From Argopecten irradians (taxonomy: Eukaryota; Mollusca; Bivalvia; Pectinida; Pectinidae): 64,000 bases of DNA. Positions within the stretch are counted from its first letter, which is position 1, and each line of letters starts with the position of its first letter. Where the stretch lies: assembly GCF_041381155.1 (NCBI RefSeq), contig NC_091134.1:14200008-14264007 (forward strand), written 5' to 3'. Under the pieces are notes generated by a model. That model saw nothing but the letters and a program-made list of their open reading frames with translations, did no database searches and was not told the DNA's origin. The position numbers were made by a program, and so were the translations under genes. Shown piece after piece: positions 39,268-52,626 of the stretch.

Positions 39268-40463
39268 TTGTATCCATAGCAACGACCTTGACCTTTCGCA
39301 GCTTGGTGCTTTAGTACAGCATGGACATATTGTTACCCTTATATAGAAGGACATAACTAGAGTAAATGGACTTGACCACTCCAGATGGACTTGACCATAG
39401 ACAGCAAATTATCAATAGTGGACCAAAATTGCCAAAATGCTTTTTTCTACGTCACTGAGCTTTGTTTACAAATGTGGTTGTGATGTTTTCCCAAGTCTGG
39501 TTGCTATAGAAACAGTACAGGTGATACTCCTGCTAACTGATAGTAAGTTCTGTGTAAATTACTTCCCAGTAATATTTTCTCTGTCGTCAGTAACGTTGCT
39601 GATTAATGTTTCTGTTTTAAAGTTAAATGTGATATTTACACTAAGTATGGACATTGGGATTACTTACAATATGTCAACATCATGTACATGTGTGTAATGT
39701 TTTTATCACAATTATAAGCTACTTGTTGGCCATCACATTAAAGATGTTGTCCTTGACAATGGGTGCTGATGACCTTGAAAGTGTCGTTGACCTCGACCGT
39801 GATATTATTGATTAATGCATGCCTATTCAGTTGAGGATCAAATGAATATGTTTCCTAATGCTGACTGATCTTTCATATCATTGCTATGCAAATTGGTGTT
39901 GAAGTCTTTCTTGGTTGGTTTAGTATCTGTATTATATAATTTGCTGTTGATAGCTGTTGTCAAGCCCCTGTTGGCTTAGGTTATGTTATAATTATGAAGG
40001 AAAAGTTTTTATTCATTCGTCAAATGGAGATTTGTATTCATTCTTCACAGATTTTAATAATGTGCAAAATTACAAGAAAGGAGATAGTATATATGTTGAT
40101 TTATAAAGTTAACTGGCATTCCAGATTCTTTAGATATACAATGTACAAACTGAAGAGCTCTTTACAGAGCTGGACTGAACAACATGAAGTTTAGAGTAGT
40201 GGAAAGACTGATTAAGTATCCAAATGCAGAAGTGATAACACATATCTTTTGACAATATAGATAACTTTGTTACATTATGGTGGAATGCCTTTGTGTTATA
40301 CATATATATACATGTACAGATCAATTACTTCTATGTAATACTGACTCTCATAATGAGAATCGTTTCAATTTTGAATTCTGTCACTTTGTCACTTATTTAT
40401 CAGGGTGGCTAAAAATCCTTTTCACTAAAATCTCAAACCACTAGTAGTTTTGTCACTGGTGTT

Positions 40464-40675
40464 TGTTACCATGGTGATGCTTATCGTCAAGTGTGTTGCC
40501 ATGGTGAGGCTTTATATCAAGTTCGTTATCGTGATGGGGATGTTTACCAAGTTTGTTACCATAGTGAGGTTATTTGTCAAGTTTATTGCTATGGTGATGC
40601 TCATTGCCAAGTATGTTGCCATGGTAAGGCTTCATGTTAGATATATTACCATGGCAAGTTAAATGTTAACTTTTA
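40464..40675 (+). repeat. seven 30-bp tandem repeats in aPKC 3' UTR
   Basis: Unit of about gttaccatggtgatgctt plus 12 bases, period 30, seven degenerate copies. Because 30 is a multiple of three it stays open for 70 codons (a hydrophobic 10-residue repeat), but there is no splice or homology support for a protein. Confidence 0.8.
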
Positions 40676-40769
40676 TATAGGTTGTGTTCCTTTTTGGGCC
40701 CAGATTTCCACTGAAGTGTAACAACCTGTGGTATTTAGGTATGTGAAATGAGGTAGTGCTTGTGTAAGA

Positions 40770-40920
40770 CACTGTCGTAAAGAGCTTGTTGAAGATCCTG
40801 ATGTAAAGAGTTTGTTTGGAGAACTTAATGCATAGAGCTTGTTAAATGCCCTGTTGTAAAGAGCTTGTTAGCCTGAGGTAAAGAGCTTGTTGGGGGCCTA
40901 TTTTTAGAGCTTGTTGGATC
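40770..40920 (+). repeat. degenerate TAAAGAGCTTGTT tandem repeats
   Basis: Six or so copies of a roughly 25-30 base unit centred on taaagagcttgttg, in the probable aPKC 3' UTR. Confidence 0.65.
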
Positions 40921-43900
40921 CCCTTGCCACTTCTGATTCCTGTATTCTTGCCTTATCTATTGCATGTTTATACCTACGCATGTTACAATTTTACCGTTAC
41001 ATGTTAATGCTGTGTTAATTTTGAAATGTTCATTCCAATTTAACTAGTCAGGCAATAATCAAATTACTGTATCTCCACTTCACATCGCAGGGTAGCTTCA
41101 GTCAGGCCCCATTCCTTGTATGTTTTAAGTAATGCTTCAACCTGTTCTAAAGACTATAAGTATTGTACCTGTAGTAGTGACCAATGCAGTTTCTCCTAGT
41201 AACATGTCATGCTCGCCGATTTAATTGAAAGAAAATCTTCATTATGTAAGTTTTTGTCAAATTTGTATCAAAGGAAGACAATATTCTCTATAAATTGATA
41301 TTAATTCATATGTATGTTCAAGGACAGTGATTTCATTTACAAAGCTTACTTTGAGGTCAATTGAGGTTTTTTACCACTTGCACTGAAGATTAGAATTTAT
41401 TTTTAGTCTTGATATACTTTACACCAATGAAAATTGATGTAGCAATTTAACTGTCAATTGTTGATTGACTAGTTGATCCTGGTGAACTTTCCAGCCTGAA
41501 AAAATTAGTTATCGATTAGTTGAGCCTTTTTAACAAAGTATGTGTTGTATGTGCAATCCAAATGTTCAGCATTCCTCATGCAAATATTGAAGACTAATTC
41601 CATTGAATTTAAAATGTTCAGACGATTCTAATGATATATAGTTATGTGCATAATTATTTTGTTTATAGCATTTAGAGCGAATTGTATATTAACTATATAT
41701 AGTTATGATACCAATTGTGTCCATCTTGTAGATGAATATTTTGCCTGTATTTGTTCTCTGTTAATCAAGTCTAATTTGTGTTTGCATATCATTTATTAAG
41801 AATTTATAACATTTTTGTAAAAAAAAGAAAGGTATTGCTAAAGGTTGTGATTTATGTACCACTAGGTTCTGTTATGTACCATTTTGTAGATCTATAATGT
41901 GTGTCCTGTGTATTACAAACTATTCAGTAAGCTAATAGATCTGTTTATTTTTCTATGTGAAAATTTGCATATATTTTGTTGATGTCATATCATGTTTATT
42001 ATAAATTCTGTTTTTGGTTATGTGTGGATTATATTATCACATTTTTGTAAATTTTCTGCATATGATTCCTATGGTTTTGATAACCATCCATTACCTTAGA
42101 TTCTTACAATGTATGTACATAGCTTGTTATCAATGTACGTGTATATTATGATACAACATGTGAAGCTGCAGGTATCCAATTTCAAACGGTCATTTTCATG
42201 GAAAGACATGAATTATGATGTCAAAATTTGAGATATACACCCAAAATATACAAAATACAATGAAGTCTTGTGATATCAAAGTTAGAGGAACAAGGCTGTG
42301 TTTGAGTTTAACATGAATATTTGGGTGAAGTTTGACTTTGGTCAGCAAGATGCAAGATACTTTGATAGTTTTAAATAACTAGGCTAAATGGTACCTGTGT
42401 TATGACCCATGAACTTGAAAATTTAAACTGTTTTATAGAAAAATATGCCAATCAGAAAATTTTCAACATTCATAGCTGCTGTGTTGTGACTGTGATAGTG
42501 ACCATGCCAGTTTTATGAAATCTTAAGAATTACGAAGTTAATTTGAAAAAGGATAATGTTTAAAAAGTAGAACAATCGTTTTACAATTTCCAATGTGTTG
42601 TGAATTTTGACAATGACCATATAACATTTTGGATCTTTTTTTAAGACATGAAGCAACAATTGTCTGAGGTGTACTATTTTGAAGTGCTTTATCCTCGTAC
42701 ATGTTTATATCTAGCCATTACCTTTTAAGGAGCTATCTGTATTTGGTTTGTGTAAGAAAACTGGGTATTTTTTTTTTTACAAAATTGTTAATGTCATTCT
42801 CTCATGAAAAATGACTTATCACAACAAAAAGACTGAATTTTGATGTACAGCACGTTTTGTACAGTACAACTACAATCAGTTTGCTTTTCTATGCATCGTG
42901 TTGTGATATCAGACGGCTCGCTGACTGGCTGCAGTGGCTGTAGGTGCTGAATTAGTGCTGAAAGGATTGATCTGTGTGAATCAGACTCCAAGTCTATTTG
43001 ATGTAAAAGGTTATGTAGATTAGATAGATTGTAAAAATCTGCAATCCCTTTTCGTGAATTTTTGTTATCATCTGTTCGTCCATGAAATAATCTGCGATTA
43101 CTTTTTGGTGAATTTCTGTTTTCGTCTATTCGACCAATTGATATTATACTATCATTACATTGAAGAAGCCAGACTTATTTCTGGCTATTCAGCCATTCTG
43201 TGCTGTGGTTTGATGTTGTGTAACTTCCTTACATTCACAAGTTGTGGTACCATAAGTGTACCTGCCTACTTCTAAGGCGTTAGCGGCCAATAGAAATATA
43301 CCGTATAATGGCGATAGTGTGTAATATTAGTAGTATGTAATATACATCCCATGTATAATTCCTGTTTCTGTAAAGTTTGTACAGTTATTTTCTATTTACA
43401 CCTTAAGGTTTTGTACACATTTCCTTGTTATTTCCAACTGTTATTGCCTTGTGTTAAAAGCCTTGACCTTTGATGAGGTGATGGCCTTGACCTTTGGTGC
43501 TTTTAATGGTTAATTGGGAGACAGTGTCCTACACACATGTATGCATTATTGTGTATGAAATCGCTTTTTTAAATTATGTAAGATTATGTACTGGTATGAA
43601 ATGACTGAAATTTTCAAATTAGATTTTTTAAAAACGTTCACTATCTATGTATGTTTTTTTTTCTTTTTCATTTTGAAGCAAATTTGTGACTTTTTTCGGC
43701 GTTAAATTCTTTCTGTTAATCTGAATGAAAGATTGTCAAATATTGAGGAAGAAAGTATATAAGTTTAAAAAAGAGGAGAAATAGGCTACTAAGTGCTACC
43801 AGCATCAATATACCAAGTGTTGTTTTCCAAGGCTTCTTTTTAAAAAAGACTTTATTCCATATTGTGTGTATTCATTTGGTAATAGGGAGAGATTTATGAT

Positions 43901-44166
43901 ATTAAAACAGTACTTTCTAAGACCTGTATGCGGTAGATCAAACTAATAATTATCTTAGTTTATATATCAAGGACATTAATAATCACTAACCCTAACTGTA
44001 AACACTTTATTCATCAGTTTATGTATTAACTTATCATCTGCCAATATAGAAGTGTCTCTCCACGAAATCAATATAAATTATACATATAGCTGCACTATTT
44101 ACATGTTTTCACGACTACATGTATTGTTACTGAGAGCTTGCTGGATGTCTGTAATAGATGGTATGG

Positions 44167-44172
44167 AATAAA
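44167..44172 (+). terminator. poly(A) signal AATAAA with downstream GT-rich element
   Basis: AATAAA is followed 20-45 bases later by a T/GT-rich run (cattgttgtgtttttgtc), the usual layout of a strong polyadenylation site on the plus strand. Confidence 0.5.
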
Positions 44173-44599
44173 AACTCTTTGACACCGGAACTCATTGTTG
44201 TGTTTTTGTCTAATCTGAAAAACGAGGATAACAATGATAATTTATCCATTTCATTCTTTTTTTATATGAATTTTACACCAAAACTGCAATACAGGGTAAA
44301 TCGATACCTCTGTCCCATCATTTGACATTCTTCTCTTCGAGATCCGAAATATATAATTCAATCTTAAGAGAAAGGTATTTCAAATGAATAAATAACAAGA
44401 TTTAATTGTGACGGGTGCCGTCACATAAAGTTCCCCCAAACTCCACAGAGCCTAATTTGACAAGAGTGACCTCCCCTAAATGATGATCTGACATTGTTTT
44501 ACCAGTAAATAAATTTTATTTCGCAGAAAAAAGAAGCTTTTTGAAAAGTCAAATCATTTAAATTTAATATATTAGGCACAGCAATGTCTGTCAATGTAT

Positions 44600-45440
44600 T
44601 AGATTTGTGTTCTCGGCCATGTTCCTTTTTGTTCAACTTTGACCAATTGCATGCTGTGGCGGCCATCTTGATTCCCGATTTGCACATTTACAAAAATGAC
44701 CTCAAAATAGTTTTGTCACTAGTAATAATATGATCTATAACTTAAAAAAACAACAACAAAAATTATCTTGGACCTAAAACGGATCCCTGCTGATCAGTCA
44801 ATAAAGGGATATAACTCTTAGTGGTTTTAGAATATTTGAAACGGTCACAAAAATTGTTGGGTTTTTTTACTTATAATTATGGTATTTTCACTTCATATAT
44901 TGAAAACAATTTTCTGTCGAATTGGAACAGTCCTTTAATATCTATAAGCAGTTAAATTTTGACCAATCAAAAGCCGTGGCAGCCATCTTGGATGCCGGTT
45001 AGAGATAGAATGGAACCAGTCTGCATATTGATCATGTCACCAGAAATGAACTCTCAAAATTTTATGGGGATCTGACTTTATTATATTTAAAAATGTAATA
45101 CCAAAGGAAAAAATATCATTCATATCTTTAATAAAAAATAATAACAAATAAAAATGGACCTAAAACAGCTCCCTGAGGAACTCCAGGAGATCTGGGTTCG
45201 CAATTTGAAGTGGTCACAAAAAGTTTTTTTTGGCATAAAAGGTACTGGAAATATTTACACTTTATACATTTAAAATATGATTTAATCTACTCGTCGGCAA
45301 AAAATTGCCTTTTATTTTCAAAATGGCAGCTGTGGTCAGGATCATTCATTTTATATACTGTTATATCAATGGAAAAATTATCTTTTATATCAGAAAGACA
45401 CAACAACAAGAAGTGGACCTAAAATGGATCCCTGATGAAC
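44600..45440 (-). pseudogene. tandem degenerate copies of a reverse-transcriptase fragment
   Basis: On the minus strand three blocks read as the RT palm motif: near 45130-45190 PGVPQGAVLGPFLF, near 45400-45435 VHQGSILGPLL, near 44760-44795 DQQGSVLGP. Each block also carries a gccatcttg segment and caccagaaatga or similar, so a unit of roughly 330 bp appears to have been repeated. All are broken. Confidence 0.5.
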
Positions 45441-46431
45441 TAAAAAGGTTGTAAAGGTGGGGTTGCAAAATCCGCCCATGCGCCGATTCTTTTTCCAAAT
45501 TTTGCAGTAATAAAGGTCTAGGTACATAACTTTTTAAGTGCTTTTTATTTATTTTGTATGCTTAAAAAAGGCATAAAGGGCCTGAAATGATGTTTTCTAA
45601 AATTAATTTGGGTATGTGGCAAGGGGACCCCTTGTGTCCATCTTTTGAACATATTTTTTTTTTATTTTTGAATTATTTTTGATAATAAAAGATACTCCAT
45701 TCTTTATTTTATATCCATTTATAATAATATCTACAAATTATTTTTACGGCATTTGATTTTGAAGCAAAAAAAAAAAAAAAAAAAGCTAAAATTTTTGTCA
45801 GGATAAAAATCGAGGATATTGGGTTTGCTCGAAATATTTGGCATGTTATCGATTTTGTCCACACTTTTAAACCATTTTAAAACATGCTATAGGTATAATC
45901 TTATAACAGATACTTTTGAAAAAAAAATAAAATCCGGGAAAATAGCATTTCATAGGCTGAAATGTAGCGAGGGAAATTTTCTAAAAAATCAATATTTGCC
46001 CTAGTTGACCATAAATTTAAAATTGATCACAGACACCATAATAAAACAACAGTTAGTGATATTTTTTTGTTAATTAACATATGTACTCTAAAATTATTGC
46101 ATTTTTAATTACAGCATTTCCCCAAACAGTACATAAAAGCCTAACAACTAGATATGCTCTTGGGTGAAAGAAATAGTTTCACTTTTTATATTAGAAATCA
46201 AATAATTATTGGAAAGAAGTATATTTTCGTCAGCACCTTAAACGCAAAAGATACAAATTAAGATTATCCACCTCTCTTATGTAGATAAAAACTATTTTAA
46301 ATTGAATTAAAAATGATTGAAGAGAAAAACAGAGTTACATTTGATTTTCAAATAAAATATTTATAATTTAAAAATAATACCAGCACCACAAAGGCTACAA
46401 TTTTAATTTTGAACAATCAAATGGCTTTTAT

Positions 46432-46735
46432 TTCGAAACAATGGTAACAATGTATTTAAAACTGTTACTATCTCATTCGGCATACCCCATAACCCATATG
46501 TACCAATTTTCACTAATATCTAATGATATCTAATTTTCAACCAATCAGAGACCTCCATTTTGTTTCCATGGCAACCAATCTTCTAAAAAGTGATTCCATG
46601 TTACTCAGCATATTCTATTACCCCTATATACCAATTTTCACTTAAATCTGAAAATATCTAAATTTCAACCAATCAGAGGCCTCCATTTTGTTACCATGGC
46701 AACCAATTTTAAAAAGTGTTACCATGATATTTAGC
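46432..46735 (+). repeat. two-unit degenerate tandem repeat
   Basis: Two units of about 135 bp share caaccaatcagag-cctccat, tttgtt-ccatggcaaccaa and taccaattttcact. Confidence 0.75.
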
Positions 46736-47699
46736 ATCTAAAATTATTGCTGTACACTGATATTCACTTATATTGGACTCTGGAATCATAAACTGGAAAT
46801 GTATAACTAGGTACATGTATACAAAAATGTACTAACAAAGAAGTGTTCCGTTGCACTCTCTATTTCTTAGTCACTCAAAACATGTTTTCCCGGATTTTAA
46901 TTTTGAACCTAATTTACACATAGACAGAAAATGCCATGGGATTATTTTTAATTGAGGGTAAAATTGTGGGCAAAACCAGTAACAGGGTGATATGAGATGA
47001 CAAAGAGCAATGTTTCGTTTTCGTTTTTTCCAAAAAGTGTTACTTTTTCTAAAAACATGTTATTCAAACAAAATTTTCCGTTAAAAATCTAAAAGAAATG
47101 ACTTGAATATAAAGTATACGATCTACTCAAATGATTTATGAAAAAAAATGTGGAATATTTAACAAAGGCAAAACCTTTTTTGGCGTGTTTGTGCAGATAG
47201 TTTTGATGAAAACGATTACAAAGAGTTCAGGGACAACTAGTAGTACTTTCAATATGCAAAGTTTCAAGAAAATTGGGCTGTGGGCAGTTTCTATGGGATT
47301 TTAACATTAGCTTGAACACAACCTTTGAAACAGTCCAGAAAATTATGTATTATATTTAGTTATTTACATAATAATGGTATTTTTCACTTAAATCTTATTT
47401 AAATTACATATTAAAACCGATTCCAGGCAAATCGGACCAGTAGTTAGATATACCTAAGCAGTTCAATTTGAACAATGAAAGCGTGTGGCGGCCATCTTGG
47501 GTGCTGGTCTGAAAAATGAAACCGGTCGACACATCTGCAGGGCACCAGAAATGACCTCGCAAAATGTCAAAAGAATGAATACTTTATTTTTTTACGAATA
47601 GGGTTACAATACCTCGCGATTTCAGGTACCTTTCAGGTACCCGTAGGGTGTCCATATTTCGCTATAAAAATCATAAGTTAATTTATGTCCAAGAAATTT

Positions 47700-48250
47700 A
47701 GTTTGTTCAACTACTGGATTTTTAATTCCATTGAGTGTGAGATCGGGATCGTTGTGCTATTTCCGTATTTGACAGAAATGCATGCCGACAGATTTTGATC
47801 TTGAAAATTTAAATCGTCAGCCCAATTTTGTAATTTGCCTAAATATTGTCTTAGGTGTCGTTCTATAGTGTGCATGATTTTTTGTGTGTCTGTAACACAG
47901 ACTCTTCTGTAGATTGACATTTGGTTCTGCTTTTATTTTTTATGCCAAAAAGTGTGAAGACAGGATACCACTCTGAAGGACACTCATATCCTGTTTCTGA
48001 ATAATTTGAACACGTTCGACTTTGGCAAATGACCACGTATACCGATATCAAGGGAGATCGTTCATGAATCCATATTGCCAAGTTATGTTGTACACCTTTT
48101 CAAGGTCAAAGAATACGGCCAAAGGTTTCTCGTATGTTTATAGCCTGACTAAGTGGTCTACCGTTCCCCTGCGGTTTCTAAAGTCGCTTTGCAGAGGACT
48201 TAGAATAAAAAGAACGCCATACGTGAGAAAAGAAGAAAATGAAAAAATAC
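47700..48250 (-). pseudogene. dead Jockey-like LINE reverse transcriptase
   Basis: In broken frames on the minus strand: RGTVDHLVRL, AVFFDLEKVYN (RT motif A), QYGFMNDL, a degraded VPQG..LS..LF block, then IERHLRQYLGKLQNWADDLN. The order and spacing match Jockey-group RTs. Stops and frameshifts throughout. Confidence 0.8.
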
Positions 48251-48285
48251 CAGTATTGTAAGAATCCTACTAATAAGGCAAACTA

Positions 48286-48730
48286 CACACGAGCAAAACA
48301 GCCCAAAACATAGTACAGCCACTAACTATTAACTTCCAAAAATCATTGGATGAAGAATGTGTCCGAGAGATTTGGAAAACAGCAAACATCACAGCCATCC
48401 ACAAAAAAGGTCTAAACAATCCAGCAAGCAACTTTAGACCACATTATGAATCACATGGAAACAAATAACCTTTTCTCAAACATCAGCATGGCTTTAGAAA
48501 AAAGATACTCCTGTGTTACTCAACTTATTGATGTGTTAACCTTTTGGACAAAGGAGCTAGACAGCAAACAAACAAACAAACAAAAATCGATGTTATCTAC
48601 TTAGGCTTCCAAAAATCTTTCGACTCTGTACTACACGAAAGAAATTACAGGGATATGGGATCCGTGGCTCGCTTTTCCTGACATGGATAAGTGTCACAGA
48701 AACAGCAGAGTGAGCGTCTTGTGAAAACGA
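48286..48730 (+). pseudogene. dead LINE reverse transcriptase, opposite strand
   Basis: In broken frames: VREIWKTANITAIHKKG, HIMNHMETNNLFSNI, the residue run RYSCVTQLIDVLTFWTKELD and GFQKSFDSVLHE. These are RT fingers and motif A of a CR1-like LINE. It carries an AAAC-repeat insertion near 48563-48585. Confidence 0.8.
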
Positions 48731-49399
48731 TGAAGTGTGACTGAACACTAAGTGTGGTAAACCATTACGAAGACAGTGGATCTTAAATTGTTTTATACGA
48801 AGGCCGAACGTTGTGTTGAAGAATACCGATACTATACTTACATACTTACGAGGCTCTCATTCCCGGGAACATGAAACCCACTCAGCATACGAGCTCTCCT
48901 GAATTAAATAAAATTTTTATTCCCATGGAACGATACTAATATGCTTATATTTCGACTGTTAAAAAGATTGAAGCGTCTTGGCTTGTGATTATAGGACATA
49001 GCTTTAGTGGTGTACAATACGTCGGGGTTGGAATCCAATTTAATTTTACTCACCCACAACAGATCGTCGTGGCGTTAGACATACTATCTAAAATTCTCTG
49101 GCCGTTGAAATAATTTAAGATTACTATTGGTATATCCTGGTTAGGGCTCCACGCTACACAAATACAATTACAAAAGTTTTCAAGTTAACATCATGACACA
49201 ATTAAGAATGCAAGGAATAAGTTTTAAGTACATGAAATCCAGATGAGCATGTTTTCCTCTTTGTGTGACAAATAAAGACCCTAGAAAATTTCCAAACTTA
49301 CCACGTAATGCCTCTATAAGCAACAGGGCCTTGTGTTGCCAGACGCTATTTAATAACCTAAGAAAATCAAGAAAATCCATGTTGGTATACATAAAATTT

Positions 49400-50070
49400 A
49401 TAACATAAGAACTGCTTGCGGTGTGTACTCATCTCCTCGCCTTGGCCGATTGCCTATGCAGCCTGGCAACAAGGGCAATCCTCAGACAGTCACATTTAAG
49501 CCTTTCGTTCATTACCAGCATGACGTCATGCTTACTTTTTCCGTTTGGAGTTGAGAACACCAGCATTCATGGAGAAGTGAAATATCATGAGTTTGCCTGT
49601 TGTTTTATGCAAATCTTCTGCTATAACCGTGAATAAAAATTGTGGAAAATTCATTATGAACCAAGATCGGCATTGTATTTGGTAGCATTTTATATCATTA
49701 TCATTTTTTGAAGTTGAATCATCAAGCGATGGTAGAAAGTTTGAAATACATCTTCCTGTACTAATACACACCCTTGTTTTTTGGAGACTTTGAATTAGTC
49801 ATATTTCAATTTTGTTCCATTAAATACTGAATCAAACTTCTTTATTTTTTTATCAGGTATGGCGTATAACAAATGTTAGAAAACGGCATTCTGATGTGCA
49901 ATATTAACTACAAGACACCGATGACCATAGGACGTCACCCTGAAAAACACTGCCATATGTAACTAATTTCTTATTCTACACCAGGCATGAATATTTTTTA
50001 TGACAATTGTTACATTTGCCAATTTTTCAAAATAGCGATCGTTGTCGTAGACTTTTCGATAAGTTTACGT
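49400..50070 (+). repeat. segmental duplicate, copy 1 of a 49.4/53.3 kb pair
   Basis: Shared landmarks with 53320-54720: cagcctggcaacaag, aagcctttc, tccgtttggagt, the agaacaccagca region, then gaccataggacgtcaccctg and ccaggcatg. The spacing differs because copy 2 has extra insertions. Confidence 0.7.
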
Positions 50071-50156
50071 GAACCCCCACTCTCAGTTTTGCTTTGAATA
50101 AGGCTAGCATTTCCATCAAGGCGCACATTCGGATGATCCCAAAATAACTTATTCTC

Positions 50157-50216
50157 TAATCCGGTCTCAATCTGATTAAAATAAGGATCTGTGTTTTAAT
50201 CAGATTGTAATCCGGT
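50157..50216. repeat. compact palindrome related to the MITE at 57043
   Basis: aatctgattaaaataaggat faces tgttttaatcagattgtaat, flanked by aatccggtct on both sides. The same atctgattaaaata core forms the ends of 57043-57447. Confidence 0.65.
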
Positions 50217-50339
50217 CTATTTGTGTTTTTTTTTTCAAAACAATTTGAAACCTGCATACAATTTACAATGAATGTACCTATTTTAGAACATAATTGATTT
50301 TCAAAATGTCTGTCAAAGAAGGGAACATGCTTTATAAAA

Positions 50340-50885
50340 ATATTGCCGTGGCCCTGACAACATGGTCAGGCTGTTCGTAAAGGATCTGCTACCTCTGGTT
50401 TTCCAAGGTAGAAAAAAGGCGACTAAAATTTAGGATTTTATCTTAACTTAATTTTTTTTTTGCTAATATCTCCCTTGACATAGCCTCATTATTGATCTTC
50501 TGTTGAGCACTTGCCCCTGTGAGGTAGGCTCTAGGGTCTGTCCCCTGGCCGAGACACATTAAAGTCTATAAAAGTTGTAATTTCTGCTCCTCCTTAGCGC
50601 TAAGCATATCGCGAGTAGGACGACTCTTTTTTATACCGTTGGTCAGTATACTGTGACCGGTGGGATGCGGCATTCACTGATTCAGCAATTTATAAAAAGA
50701 GGCAAGAGTTCAAGTGTATAAGAAGGCACAACACACGAGTATACCGCAGTCTCACAGAACACGCACCGCGATACACTACATCACACGCAACACACAGCAT
50801 ACATGGGGACGGAGGCCGTCCTTACATGACCATAGCTGTTTAATAGGACATTCAATTAAATCAATCAAACAAAACAAAATAATGG
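50340..50885 (+). mobile_element. SINE-like retroelement, copy 2
   Basis: Degenerate relative of 13860-14400: tgaggtaggctctagggtct, tataaaaagaggcaagagtt, catggggacggaggccgtcc, then an AAAC-rich tail. Confidence 0.65.
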
Positions 50886-51534
50886 GACGTTGATTATATC
50901 AAACATAAACAAACAAAATAATGGGGACGTTGATTATTTCAAACAGAAATAAAACAAAAGTTCAAACTTAGTAAGGCACTGGTACCAGACGTTGATTTGG
51001 CGCCGGCCACACAGCGGAAACAAAGCCATATGTTTTTCCTCGGAATCGTCGGGAGCACTTTCTTGTGCAGCTCTTTTTTCAGGTCTTCTGACAGCTCAAG
51101 TCCTTGACTGAACATTCTCATTGCATGTAAAGATCGCTTTGCCTGGCATGAGTTAGTGGCATGGAAACGGAAAATTGAGTTTGCATCACACTACATATCC
51201 ACATTAGAGGCAGACTAGCGTGGAAAACTCTCACTTATTACATGTAGTTTGAGTGTCCACTTTAAACTACTTGCAGTCTTCTTTGATCTGCAGGGCAGAG
51301 CCTCCTGAATCACCCCATGGCCAGTAGCTTGTCCCGATGTATACCGTCTAGGTAGTGTTATATATATATATATTATAATTGCCTAGTCTTGCTTGTTTTT
51401 CCATTACAAATTATTATGTGTCTAGAGTTCTTGTATAAATCAAAGTTCAATTGGGGACTATGGCTATGAAGATTATTATTAATTATGATTTCTTCAGGGA
51501 TATAACTTGAGCCTACAATGCCAAGTCTTTGTCA

Positions 51535-52068
51535 TGAGAGCCCTGCAGGTAGGGCATTAGCATTGTACCTGCTGCCCCTATTGCATAATCGTAAAATGCG
51601 ACTAAATTTAGGATATTGTTTTCTCTCTTCTTCCTAACTGACTTTATCTTTCCTCAGCCTCCCTTGGCACCGCCTCACTTCTGGCCATGAGTTGAACGAT
51701 CGCCCTTGTGAGGAAGGCTCTGGGTTCTGTCCCCTGGCCGAGACACACCAAAGTTTATAAAAGTGGTAGTTTCTGCTCCTACTTGGCGCTCAGCATACAG
51801 GGAGTGGGACGACTGGTTCGCCCGTTGTCAGTATTATGTGACCGGGTGGGGTGTGTTGCTTGGTGTTTTCGGGGCATGTTTCAGTGATATAGCACTATAA
51901 AAAGGGCAACAGTTCCACTATACAAGAAGACACAACACGAACATACCGCAGTCTCTCAAAATACGCACCTCGCACTTCACACACGCTACACACTGCATAC
52001 ATGGGAGGCCCGCGCTTACATGACCCTGGCTGTTAATAGGACTTTAAAATAATCAAACAATTAAACAA
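51535..52068 (+). mobile_element. SINE-like retroelement, copy 3
   Basis: Full-length relative of 13860-14400 from ccctgcaggtagggcattag to the ctgttaataggactt and aatcaaacaattaaac tail. Confidence 0.7.
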
Positions 52069-52340
52069 ACCGTTGTCAGTATAATGTGACCGGAAGGGTG
52101 TGTTGCTTGGTGTCTTCGGTGGCATGCTTCAGTGATATAGCACTATAAAAAGGGCAACAGTTCCACTGTACAAAAAGACACTACATTATTATACCGCATG
52201 TCTCCCAAAATACGCACCTCGCACAACATACACGCAACATCACAGCATACATGGGAGGCCGTCCTTGCATGACAATAGCTTGTTAATTAGGACGTTGATT
52301 AATCAAACAAATATATAAAGTACAAACCTAGTAAGGCCGC
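51683..52340 (+). repeat. tandem segmental duplication, copy 1
   Basis: From ggccatgagttg to gtacaaacctagtaaggc, repeated at 52627-53315 with high similarity. Each copy contains the SINE body plus a second truncated SINE 3' part. Confidence 0.8.
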
Positions 52341-52626
52341 TGGGGTACCAGACGTTGATTTGGCGCTGGACACACAGCTGGGGAACAAATCCATACGTTT
52401 TTCCTCGAAATCGTCGGAGCACTTTATTGTGCAGCTCTTTTACAGGTTTTCTCTCAAATCCTTGATTGAATCATTCTCATGCATGTAAAGATCGCTTTGC
52501 CTGGCATGAGATAGTGGCATGGAAACAGGTAATTGAGTTGGAGTTTAGATCTGTCAAGTATTACTTTGCATTAAACTACACATCCATCCTTAGAGGCAGA
52601 CTAGCGTGGCAAACGCCACACTTATT

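Larger units (their letters stand above)
39268..44195 (+). other. probable aPKC 3' UTR (about 4.9 kb)
   Basis: No exon-like coding sequence follows the aPKC stop until a clear poly(A) signal at 44167. The stretch is AT-rich, largely free of the transposons that crowd the flanks, and holds two tandem-repeat patches (40464-40675 and 40770-40920). Earlier cleavage sites are possible, for example after an ATTAAA near 39739, so the true end may be nearer. Confidence 0.5.
44200..47700. other. intergenic, repeat-rich, no gene seen
   Basis: Very AT-rich. Holds degenerate LINE-related tandem blocks (44600-45440, and a relative at 47380-47600) and a two-unit repeat at 46432-46735. The gccatcttgg motif recurs in several blocks. 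Confidence 0.5.

Noticed and set aside
40450..40662. 70-codon hydrophobic open frame as a possible small membrane protein
   Set aside because: It is produced by the 30-bp tandem repeat in the aPKC 3' UTR; no splice, homology or codon support.
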